Below are positions 5,676-13,386 of a stretch of DNA of 13,538 nt, in pieces (the first letter of the stretch is position 1; each line of letters opens with the position of its first letter). The position numbers were made by a program, and so were the translations under genes. This stretch comes from an uncultured Mollicutes bacterium (GTDB lineage: Bacteria > Bacillota_I > Bacilli_A > ML615J-28 > CAG-313). Location of the stretch: contig UQAI01000039.1 in assembly GCA_900538885.1 (NCBI GenBank), positions 1-13,538 on the forward strand, given 5' to 3'. Below the pieces are notes generated by a model. The model did no database searches, was not told the origin of the DNA, and was given only the letters and a program-made list of their open reading frames with translations.

Positions 5676-8219
5676 ATGATTGAAATTAAAAATTTAAATA
5701 AATATTATAAATCTGGGCAAGGTATTTATCATGCCCTACGTGATATCAACCTAACCTTACCTGATAAAGGTCTTGTCTTTATTATTGGTAAAAGTGGTAG
5801 TGGTAAAAGTACTCTCCTAAACGTTATTGGGGGACTAGACAGCTACGATAGTGGTGAATTAATTATCGAAAATATTAATACCAAAGATTTCAAAGCAAAA
5901 AACTATAATACTTATCGTAACACTTATATTGGATTCATCTTTCAAGAATTCAATGTTATTAAAAATCTAACTGTTTATGAAAACATTGCTTTGTCTCTTG
6001 AATTACATCATAAAAGTCCTAAAACCCATCATGATGAAATTATGAATATAATTGAACAAGTAGGCTTAAAAGGAAAAGAAAAACGCCAAATGAATCAAAT
6101 ATCAGGCGGTGAAAGACAAAGGGTTGCGATTGCACGTGCTCTTGTTAAAAATCCTAAAGTTATTATTGCGGATGAACCAACTGGAAACCTTGACAGTAAA
6201 AACCGCGATATCGTAATGAATATTCTTGCTAAACTTGCCAAGGAACGTTTAGTACTAATTGTTACTCATGATAAGGAAATCGCCGAAACTTATGGTGATA
6301 GACTTGTTACGATTAAGGATGGAACGGTTGTTGATGATGTAACTATTAATGAACAAAACTTAGAATACCGAAATGACAATTATCAAACTGAACAAGTTTC
6401 TCCAAGCATTCAAACCAGTTTTAATTTAGCTCTCAAAGCTTTTGTCAAAAATAAACTACGTTTTATTTTAATAATCCTTTTATTCGCATTTAGTTTGATA
6501 TTTGCTGGAAGCACCGTTAATCTTTATCTAACTAATTCTTCTTTAGAATACGCTAGATATCAACTAGAATATAATAATAATGTTGTAACTATCAATCAAA
6601 AGTATACCAATTATGGTTATACAACCTCAACTGGTTTCTATAACTTTGAGGGCGATGAAATCTATCAAAAATACGCTGACAATGATAAAATGACAATGTA
6701 TAAAAGTATGCTTATTGATATTTCTATTAATAAAGACAATTACTTCCCAATTTGGAGTTATGCGACTTCTATTGAAAGAATGATTCCTTTAAGCACTGCT
6801 GATCTTAATGATCTTGATAAACTATTAACTTTTGAACAAGAAACTGCCTTATGGAATAGACTTGGTCTTAATGCTACAATATACAATAATTTCGCCGTAT
6901 ATATTACAGATTATACCGCAAGATGTCTACTTACTTATAATTACTTTAATGATCAAAACTTACAAGAGTATACCGATTTAATTGGTAAACCACTTGAAAA
7001 TGACAATTTTAATAACCCTCTATACATTAAAAATATTATTAAAACTAATTTTGAAGAAATTTTGAGTACTGATATGGAAAACACTAAAAATAAAGTTGCT
7101 TTTTTAGACAACATTCCATATTATAATTCTTTATTTGTTTCTCGCAATAACTATGATAATATTGTAACTTTAAATCTAAAATATGCAAGAGATGATATAA
7201 TTTATAACGTTTTTGATACTACTGGAACTTATGAAAATGTAAAATACACTTCATTTGATCCTAATACAATGCAAATTGATACCGTTAAAGATAGTAATAA
7301 TCAACCTATTATCGGTGTTGATGGCACTTACAAACTATGGGGAGCTGCCCCCAATGTACCAAAGCCCCAACACGCAATGCAGATGGCCGTGTCTCGTGGT
7401 TTCCTTGAGAAAGTCTTAAAAATTAGTTTTGACAATATTTCTCTCAAAGAAAATGGAGATGAAGGCAACTATATCTTATACAACGAATATGATGAAGCCG
7501 TAACTTTTTATGTATGTGGCTATTCAAGAATTCCTTCGCCAATGAATTTCCTTGTTACAGGCATCGTTGATGATGATGATTGCGTTTTGTATATGCCTGA
7601 ACTTAATACCGAACAAATTGAAAATAACTTATACATTAAATACTTGTTAAACAGTTTCTCGACTGGTGATGCTCTTGGTGGCTACCCAATCTTTGTAATT
7701 AATGACGATGCGAATGTTAATGCCGAAATATATCAAGATATGATCAAAAATGATATGATTATTAACAATTCTTCTTTCAAAAAATTATTGATAGTTAATG
7801 AATTCATTGATAATAATATTATTCTTTTCCTAGGCCTATTTTTTGTGTTCTGTTTATTCAGCATTCTTCTTATCTTCAATTTCATTATCATTAATATTAA
7901 AAACAGCACTAAAGACATTGGAATTTATATGTCACTAGGTATGAATGGTTGGAAAATATCCTTAATTTACCTATTCCAAGTTCTCATAATTAGTACTATT
8001 ACCTCAATAATTTCACTTGTCGGTACCGCAGTATTTTTAAAGATACTAGATAGCTCATTCAGCTCACAAGCTCTAATTGACTTCACTGTTATTAAGTTTA
8101 CTGGATATGGCGTCCTTGTAATAATTGCTCTAGCATTCTTAACCCCAATTATCGCCGTTATCTTCCCTCTTTTACAATTAAGTAGTAAGAAACCAATCGA
8201 TATAATTAAAGTATCATAG
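5676..8219 (+). CDS. Fused ABC ATPase-permease, MacB/FtsX (type VII) class
   Basis: An 847-aa protein with a cytosolic ATPase fused to its membrane domain. The ATPase (1-220) has Walker A GKSGSGKST (38-46), Q-loop Gln90, signature ISGGE (142-146), Walker B IIADEPTGNLD with Asp166-Glu167, and switch His198. A linker leads to membrane helix 1 (about 261-284), an external domain of about 430 residues (285-712), and three more helices (about 715-739, 760-788, 808-833) that form the FtsX-like permease. The coupling segment STKDIGIYMSLGM lies between helices 2 and 3. Four helices with one large loop after helix 1 is MacB topology. Known relatives act mechanically on peptides, lipoproteins or cell wall enzymes rather than as channels. 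The external domain is far larger than in MacB. The start is set by AGGAG, 5 nt upstream and overlapping the previous stop. The substrate is unknown. Confidence 0.93.
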   Translation: MIEIKNLNKYYKSGQGIYHALRDINLTLPDKGLVFIIGKSGSGKSTLLNVIGGLDSYDSGELIIENINTKDFKAKNYNTYRNTYIGFIFQEFNVIKNLTVYENIALSLELHHKSPKTHHDEIMNIIEQVGLKGKEKRQMNQISGGERQRVAIARALVKNPKVIIADEPTGNLDSKNRDIVMNILAKLAKERLVLIVTHDKEIAETYGDRLVTIKDGTVVDDVTINEQNLEYRNDNYQTEQVSPSIQTSFNLALKAFVKNKLRFILIILLFAFSLIFAGSTVNLYLTNSSLEYARYQLEYNNNVVTINQKYTNYGYTTSTGFYNFEGDEIYQKYADNDKMTMYKSMLIDISINKDNYFPIWSYATSIERMIPLSTADLNDLDKLLTFEQETALWNRLGLNATIYNNFAVYITDYTARCLLTYNYFNDQNLQEYTDLIGKPLENDNFNNPLYIKNIIKTNFEEILSTDMENTKNKVAFLDNIPYYNSLFVSRNNYDNIVTLNLKYARDDIIYNVFDTTGTYENVKYTSFDPNTMQIDTVKDSNNQPIIGVDGTYKLWGAAPNVPKPQHAMQMAVSRGFLEKVLKISFDNISLKENGDEGNYILYNEYDEAVTFYVCGYSRIPSPMNFLVTGIVDDDDCVLYMPELNTEQIENNLYIKYLLNSFSTGDALGGYPIFVINDDANVNAEIYQDMIKNDMIINNSSFKKLLIVNEFIDNNIILFLGLFFVFCLFSILLIFNFIIINIKNSTKDIGIYMSLGMNGWKISLIYLFQVLIISTITSIISLVGTAVFLKILDSSFSSQALIDFTVIKFTGYGVLVIIALAFLTPIIAVIFPLLQLSSKKPIDIIKVS

Positions 8220-8229
8220 GAGGCATGAA

Positions 8230-8940
8230 ATGATAAAATTAATTAATGTTAATAAATACTATCAATCTGGTAATGAAAAAATTCATGCTGTCCGTGATTT
8301 TTCCGTAACCTTCCCTGAAAAAGGTTTAGTCTTTATTCTAGGTCCATCAGGTTCTGGCAAAAGTACACTTCTTAACCTTTTAGGCGGACTAGATAAACCT
8401 GATGAAGGTGAAATTTGGGTAGAAAACTATAATTTAGCTCTTCTATCTAAAAAAGAAAAAAATGATTACTTAAATAGCTATTTAGGTTTCGTTTTCCAAG
8501 AATATAATATTTTAAAAGATTTAACTTTAAAAGAAAACATTAGCTTACCACTTGAAATTCAAAACATAAAAGCGAAGAAACGCAAAGAACTTTTAAATAA
8601 AGTAATTGAAGATGTCGAATTAACTGGACTTGAAAACCGAAAAGTTAGCCAATTATCAGGCGGACAAAAACAAAGAATTGCGATAGCACGAGCGGTTGTC
8701 AAAAATCCAAACTTAATTATTGCGGACGAACCAACCGGAAACCTTGATAGTGAAACTTCAACTACAATTTTTGAACTATTCAAAAAGCTTGCAAAAGAAC
8801 GTTTAATTATTATTGTTACCCATGATGAAGAATCTGCACTATTGTATAATGATATGTTGATTAGAATTTCACCTGATGGTAATACCAGTTGTGAAAGTCA
8901 AACTATGAAAACTACTGAAAATGTGGAGGTGATAAAATGA
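8230..8940 (+). CDS. ABC transporter ATP-binding protein (MacB/LolD-like)
   Basis: A 236-aa stand-alone ATPase with all motifs intact: Walker A GPSGSGKST (38-46), Gln90, LSGGQ (142-146), Walker B IIADEPTGNLD with Asp166-Glu167, and His198. It aligns without gaps to residues 1-200 of the fused protein just upstream. By hand count about 109 of those 200 positions are identical, so the two are close paralogs. GLDKPDEGE and the NLDS extension after Walker B are typical of ATPases that serve FtsX-type permeases. It should energise the 594-aa permease encoded next, possibly pairing with the fused ATPase. AGGAGG (8218-8223) overlaps the previous stop and sits 6 nt before the start. Its TGA stop overlaps the next ATG (ATGA), and TGA here is evidence for the standard code. 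The last 20 or so residues are poorly conserved and polar. Confidence 0.95.
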   Translation: MIKLINVNKYYQSGNEKIHAVRDFSVTFPEKGLVFILGPSGSGKSTLLNLLGGLDKPDEGEIWVENYNLALLSKKEKNDYLNSYLGFVFQEYNILKDLTLKENISLPLEIQNIKAKKRKELLNKVIEDVELTGLENRKVSQLSGGQKQRIAIARAVVKNPNLIIADEPTGNLDSETSTTIFELFKKLAKERLIIIVTHDEESALLYNDMLIRISPDGNTSCESQTMKTTENVEVIK

Positions 8941-10721
8941 GTAATGACCTTCAAAAACAAAACGAGATAAAATTTAAAGCCGCTCATATTCCACTTCGTG
9001 TTTGCTTAAAACTTGCTCTTAAAAATATTTGGAAAAAGAAATTTAGATTTTTAATTATTATAATCATTTGTTGTGTTAGTTTAGCCTTTTTATCGTTTAC
9101 CATTGAATTACATGGTGATAAACTTCGTCAAAACACTTACACAATGATTGAAAATGGATACAACTATACTAACATTAAAAAAGCTAATCCTATTGATTCA
9201 AAAACAAATAAAAGTTTCTACGATAAATATAATTCAACTGAACTTGATTTAAACTCTTATACAAAAATCAAAAAAGAATTACCAGAATTAATAATTCACA
9301 AATATGAAGATATTGATTTCCATTATGCAAAAAGTGATGATGATATTAGTACTGAATTTTTTACTGGTCATGTTGATACTCTAATTGAATATGATAAAAC
9401 CAATAAATACACATTACTAGCTGGTAGACTTCCCCGTGATGATTCTAAGGAAATCTTAATCACCGATTATCTTGTTGCGGCATTTAATTACTTTAATACT
9501 TTTATTGAAAATGGTACAATTTACGACTATTTAGGTAAATATATTAATTTAAATGTTGAAAGTGGTTACCAAATTGTTGGTATTATAAAAACTAACTTCA
9601 GTAACTGGTACTCATATACTGGTTTTCAAAATGTTGATATTGATTATACTGACAAAAGAAACTATGCATTCTATAATGACTTAAAAATGATGAATGCAAT
9701 TATCATTACTGCTCCTTATTTTGAAATTGAAAAAATTGATGTCTCTGGCAATATCACTTTTACAGGTGATTCTACAAATAGGTCGACTTGGCTTATTACT
9801 GCTTCTTCTGATAAACTTCAAAAGAATTATCGTCCAACTCAATTAACGTTTAGACAGGATGGTTTATCTATATATTACCGTACATCTCATCGATGGGATT
9901 ACACACCATATGGCACCGTTCCAACAAACGATGATGAAATAGCAATTCCTATTTCTTGGGCTAATGATATTTATGATTTTAATCCTTCAACCAGTGGATA
10001 TTTAGATTGGCAAAGCAAAGTTCTAAACACTAGTATCACTATTACCATTACACCATCTCATAATAATAGTAGTTTTAGTAAAACCTTTAAAGTGGTTGGT
10101 ATCGTGAGTTCAACTGATAAAATCTTAGTTTCCGAAAATATTTATAATATTCTTGGAACATACACACAAGAAAATGAAAAAATAATGACTGAACTTCCTA
10201 AAGATGGAAGTAAAGCCTATAGTTTATTTAAAAAAGCCTATAGACACGGCTATGTAATTAATGTTTGGGAATATCGTACCGATATTGATTCATATACAGT
10301 TGACCCGTTTATTAACATTATTTCTAAAGCTGGTCTTGTTGTTTTCGTTGCTTTTACAATTGGTATTATGTGGACAGTAATTACAATTGAAATTGTTGAC
10401 TCTAAAAAGGAAATTGGTATACTTCGTTCCATCGGTTTAAGTGGTATTAAAGTTTCAATTATCTTTATCATTCAAGCCTTATTTGTTACTTTAATTGCTT
10501 ATGGAATTTCTATATTCCTCGCTAATTATGTAATTAGTTTCTATAATAGTGGTATTACTGATGAACTCAATCTAATTCCACTTTATATGTATACTCTTAC
10601 ATATCGTACTCCACTATTCCTTATTGGTTTTGTTATAATAATTACCTTTGTTTCAACTTGTATACCATTATACAAGATTATGTCTCAAAAAATTATTGAT
10701 GTCATCAATGAACGAGAATAA
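8937..10721 (+). CDS. FtsX-like ABC permease with large extracellular domain
   Basis: A 594-aa membrane protein with MacB-type topology: a cytosolic N-terminus, helix 1 (about 37-58), an extracellular domain of about 395 residues, then three helices (about 465-487, 505-532, 560-583). The family coupling motif KKEIGILRSIGLS (about 491-503) lies between helices 2 and 3. A cytosolic tail MSQKIIDVINERE closes it, similar in place to KKPIDIIKVS in the fused protein. It lacks an ATPase domain and so depends on the preceding 236-aa protein; the ATGA overlap and the strong GGAGGTGAT ribosome site (8925-8933) indicate coupled synthesis. The extracellular domain is rich in Asn, Tyr, Ser and Thr and has no catalytic motif I recognise. 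Either a homodimer or a heterodimer with the fused permease would give a complete transporter; the sequence cannot distinguish these. Confidence 0.92.
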   Translation: MSNDLQKQNEIKFKAAHIPLRVCLKLALKNIWKKKFRFLIIIIICCVSLAFLSFTIELHGDKLRQNTYTMIENGYNYTNIKKANPIDSKTNKSFYDKYNSTELDLNSYTKIKKELPELIIHKYEDIDFHYAKSDDDISTEFFTGHVDTLIEYDKTNKYTLLAGRLPRDDSKEILITDYLVAAFNYFNTFIENGTIYDYLGKYINLNVESGYQIVGIIKTNFSNWYSYTGFQNVDIDYTDKRNYAFYNDLKMMNAIIITAPYFEIEKIDVSGNITFTGDSTNRSTWLITASSDKLQKNYRPTQLTFRQDGLSIYYRTSHRWDYTPYGTVPTNDDEIAIPISWANDIYDFNPSTSGYLDWQSKVLNTSITITITPSHNNSSFSKTFKVVGIVSSTDKILVSENIYNILGTYTQENEKIMTELPKDGSKAYSLFKKAYRHGYVINVWEYRTDIDSYTVDPFINIISKAGLVVFVAFTIGIMWTVITIEIVDSKKEIGILRSIGLSGIKVSIIFIIQALFVTLIAYGISIFLANYVISFYNSGITDELNLIPLYMYTLTYRTPLFLIGFVIIITFVSTCIPLYKIMSQKIIDVINERE

Positions 10722-10727
10722 AAAATT

Positions 10728-10768
10728 GGATAACTATTGCCTATTAATTTGGCTTAGTTATCCTTTTT
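10728..10768 (+). terminator. Rho-independent terminator of the ABC operon
   Basis: GGATAACTA (10728-10736) pairs with TAGTTATCC (10755-10763), with an inner GCC/GGC pair (10739-10741 with 10751-10753), followed by TTTTT (10764-10768). It starts 7 bp after the permease stop codon. The stem is long and perfect in its outer nine pairs. Confidence 0.9.
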
Positions 10769-10776
10769 ACATAGTT

Positions 10777-10810
10777 AAAAAGTGATAGTTTTTATTCTTC
10801 TACTATCACT
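10777..10810 (-). terminator. Terminator hairpin of the pullulanase operon
   Basis: On the minus strand AGTGATAGT (10810-10802) pairs with ACTATCACT (10789-10781) across a 12-nt loop, and the T run TTTTT follows (10781-10777). The first base pairs overlap the TAG stop of the pullulanase gene (10809-10811), which is followed in frame by TGA and TAG. On the plus strand the stem is followed by ATTTTTT, so it may also back up the ABC-operon terminator. Confidence 0.75.
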
Positions 10811-12791
10811 ATTTTTTCAAAATCCAAATTCCTGGTATATTTGTATTTAATGATTCAATTTTATCGTCTTTAAGCTCCCCATCATCAAAAATAATGTGCG
10901 TGCCAGGACAAAAATAAATACATGTATCTTCATAATTATTCTTAATTATTAACTGATACTCTCCCCTATTATATCGTAATTCGTAATAATTATCCTTTTT
11001 AGTTATACTATCTAATGATGATAATATTTTCATTTTTTTGATTAAAATTAAATTTTTGACATAATCTTTTAAATCATATTTTGTGCCTAAATTTTCCCAC
11101 GGAAAGTGATTAATATCATCAAGCATATTGTATGAATTATCCACACCTTTTTTAGTACGCATAAGTTCTTCACCGGCATGAATAAATGAAATACCTCTAC
11201 TTATAATAACTAGTCCTAGACCTAGTTTACATGCGTGTTTAGCTTTTGCATCATCACCAGTTCGATAAACTACTTTATCATATAAAGTGCAGTTATCATG
11301 ACATTCCAAATAGTTTATACTTTGATGATAAGATAAGAACGGCATTGTAAGTTTAGATCCATCAATTAACATATCTCTTAATTGAACTGCTTCTAAGTTA
11401 TCACCCAAAATAAAGCCTTTATTCCCACTAAAACTACCGCCTATGATATTTCTAAAATAATCATTAAAAAACGCAACCAAAGGTAATTTGTTAGCACTTC
11501 CAAGGTTAGCATTTAAATGCATTGGTAAAGTTGTATTCATATACCACCCCTCACCATATACCATCGAAAGTTTATTTTCTTTTTTAAGTTTTTCGACTAC
11601 TAGAGAAATAGTTTCATTATCAATTAAGCCCATTAAATCAAATCTAAAACCATCAACTTTGTAAAATTTTTGATAAAATGAAATGACATCTAAAATATAT
11701 TTTCTTATCATTCTAGCTTCCGTTCTTAAATCATTACCACAATAGGAACTATTCATCAAAAATCCACGTTCATCTGTACGATAAACATAACCAGGCACTA
11801 GGAGTCCTAACGAAAATGTTTCATAGTTATAAACATGATTGAAGACAACATCCATATTAATGCCTAGTCCAAATTGGTGAGCTTTATCAATTAATTCTTT
11901 TAACTCATTAATTCTCGCATACGCATCATTTGGCGAACTAGCATACCAGCCAGATGGCACCATATATTGAATTGGGTTATAGCCCCAATTATAAGAAAAA
12001 TTATCGTCTTTTGTTGATTTTTTATTTTCATCAACCCCACCAAACGCAAATGTAGGCATAAATTGAAGATGCGTAACACCTAGATTCTTTAAATATCGTA
12101 AATTATCAATATTTTTTAAATAAAGGCTGTCTTGGTCATTAACCATTGATACCATATCTCTTATGTTCATTTCATATACGATTGGATCTTGTTCTAACTC
12201 TAGTAAAAAATCATTTTCCATTTGGTAGGTACGTTCCAAATTAACAACATAGTTGTATTGATTATTCGCATTTCCGCTTACCGCATACGGATCCAAAATT
12301 TTAATTTCATCATCGTCAACCCTAATTATATAATAGTATTTCGCACCATCTAGGTCACCGTCTATTTTGGTACTCCAAACTCCTTTATCGCGATATGTTA
12401 AAGGATATTTCGTATCATTCAAACATAAAGTTATTTCCTTACATACTGGACTCCAGATTTTAAACTCTGTAAAATCATCGTGATAGGTAACACCGAGCGA
12501 ACCATCATAATAAAATTCATCTTCAAATCTTTTAGTTCTAGTGACTTTACCAACTTTTAGATGATAATTCAAATTACCCACCATAACAAAGTAGTCACGT
12601 TGAAATGAAATCTCTTCCGTATTTTCTAAAAATAAATGTAATTCATTAGCATAAGTTTCTGAAGATTTTATTTCTAATTTTTGGCTTGTGTAATCATCTT
12701 TTAGGATAATCTCATTTAAGTTAACTGAGTTTGGCACAATTAATTTAATAAGATTATAATCTTCTAAATACGCACCAAATACTTTACTCAT
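10809..12791 (-). CDS. pulA: Type I pullulanase (glycogen/alpha-glucan debranching enzyme, GH13)
   Basis: A 660-aa glycoside hydrolase that cuts alpha-1,6 branches in pullulan, limit dextrins and glycogen. In numbering from the chosen start, an N-terminal CBM48-like module is seen near 100-170 (FKIWSPVCKEITLCLND). It is followed by the GH13 barrel with the type I signature YNWGYNP (267-273), DVVFNH (region I), GFRFDLMG with nucleophile Asp385, YGEGW with acid/base Glu414, and ECHDN with Asp499. The barrel is complete and the C-terminal beta domain is present. No signal peptide is visible, so it acts in the cytosol on stored or imported glucans. The start at 12791 has GAGG 9 nt upstream (12801-12804). 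An in-frame ATG at 12824 would add MMKKKKSRNQL without a good ribosome site. The gene overlaps the preceding stop by 8 bp, which points to coupling with the membrane-protein gene. Confidence 0.93.
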   Translation of the reverse strand: MSKVFGAYLEDYNLIKLIVPNSVNLNEIILKDDYTSQKLEIKSSETYANELHLFLENTEEISFQRDYFVMVGNLNYHLKVGKVTRTKRFEDEFYYDGSLGVTYHDDFTEFKIWSPVCKEITLCLNDTKYPLTYRDKGVWSTKIDGDLDGAKYYYIIRVDDDEIKILDPYAVSGNANNQYNYVVNLERTYQMENDFLLELEQDPIVYEMNIRDMVSMVNDQDSLYLKNIDNLRYLKNLGVTHLQFMPTFAFGGVDENKKSTKDDNFSYNWGYNPIQYMVPSGWYASSPNDAYARINELKELIDKAHQFGLGINMDVVFNHVYNYETFSLGLLVPGYVYRTDERGFLMNSSYCGNDLRTEARMIRKYILDVISFYQKFYKVDGFRFDLMGLIDNETISLVVEKLKKENKLSMVYGEGWYMNTTLPMHLNANLGSANKLPLVAFFNDYFRNIIGGSFSGNKGFILGDNLEAVQLRDMLIDGSKLTMPFLSYHQSINYLECHDNCTLYDKVVYRTGDDAKAKHACKLGLGLVIISRGISFIHAGEELMRTKKGVDNSYNMLDDINHFPWENLGTKYDLKDYVKNLILIKKMKILSSLDSITKKDNYYELRYNRGEYQLIIKNNYEDTCIYFCPGTHIIFDDGELKDDKIESLNTNIPGIWILKK

Positions 12792-13386
12792 TAATTGATT
12801 CCTCGATTTCTTCTTTTTCATCATTCATTACTTCACGATGACTATTTTCAATGATAACATAGGTTGCTATAACAACTACAAATGTAATAAATATTCCGGC
12901 AAGAACCCCCATGTGTGTTGGTTGTTTTTTAACCCATTTACCTGTTACAAATATATAAGTAAAAGTTTTGATATCATCACTCGCATCACCTAAAATCATT
13001 TCGTAACTATAATCAAATTTAATCTTAATGTTACCTAATTGACTGTTATCCACTTCTATTTCTAAAACATTTAAATACTTATCACCAATAGTTTTTTTAG
13101 AAGTAAAAGTACCAGAAGTATTTTGACGATCACTAGCATAAGGAATCTGTTCTTTATTGTTTTGAAGTTTTAATAAAACTTTTAAATACTTTACTTCAGC
13201 ATTAGTTTTCCAAGTAACTATACATTTTGATTTTTTATCACTAGTAAGTACTGGAATAGTCGTGAAACTTATATCTTCAAATTCGTCAACTACCTGAATA
13301 TTTTGAGCATTAGTCCTTAAACCAAAACTAAAACAAATAAATAACACTCCCACAATAATTAAGGCAAAACGTAACTTTCTCTTCAT
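12784..13386 (-). CDS. Predicted secreted, C-terminally membrane-anchored protein of unknown function
   Basis: I do not recognise this 200-aa protein as a named family. It begins with a signal peptide (MKRKLRF, hydrophobic core ALIIVGVLFICFSFG, likely cleavage after TNA at residue 27). Next comes an extracellular part of about 130 residues rich in alternating polar and hydrophobic strands (for example IVTWKTNAEVKYLKVLLKL), which suggests a beta-sandwich. A membrane helix (about 159-180, GVLAGIFITFVVVIATYVII) and a very acidic cytosolic tail (NDEKEEIEESINE) follow. AAGGAG (13398-13403) lies 11 nt before the start. The start overlaps the upstream gene's stop (TAATG), and its own end overlaps the pullulanase start. 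The topology (single-pass, outside-in) would suit a sensor, a surface adhesin-like module or a subunit of a membrane complex. There is no catalytic motif. Confidence 0.75.
   Translation of the reverse strand: MKRKLRFALIIVGVLFICFSFGLRTNAQNIQVVDEFEDISFTTIPVLTSDKKSKCIVTWKTNAEVKYLKVLLKLQNNKEQIPYASDRQNTSGTFTSKKTIGDKYLNVLEIEVDNSQLGNIKIKFDYSYEMILGDASDDIKTFTYIFVTGKWVKKQPTHMGVLAGIFITFVVVIATYVIIENSHREVMNDEKEEIEESINE
12801..12804 (-). promoter_or_regulatory. Ribosome site deciding the pullulanase start
   Basis: GAGG on the minus strand lies 9 nt before the ATG at 12791. The alternative in-frame ATG at 12824 is preceded only by GTGAAG and would add a lysine-rich extension not expected in type I pullulanases. 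This favours the 660-aa form. Confidence 0.6.

Noticed and set aside
8937..8940. Mycoplasma genetic code (TGA as tryptophan)
   Set aside because: All long genes use TGG for tryptophan and contain no in-frame TGA, and TGA works as the stop of the 236-aa ATPase in a classic ATGA overlap. The standard code fits.
4285..10721. Bce-type bacitracin/antimicrobial peptide resistance module
   Set aside because: BceB has ten membrane helices and is accompanied by a two-component system; these permeases have four helices each and no kinase or regulator is adjacent.
12792..12824. Upstream ATG for the pullulanase, giving 671 aa
   Set aside because: It lacks a good ribosome site and adds a lysine-rich extension encoded within the coding region of the preceding gene; the ATG at 12791 has GAGG at proper spacing.
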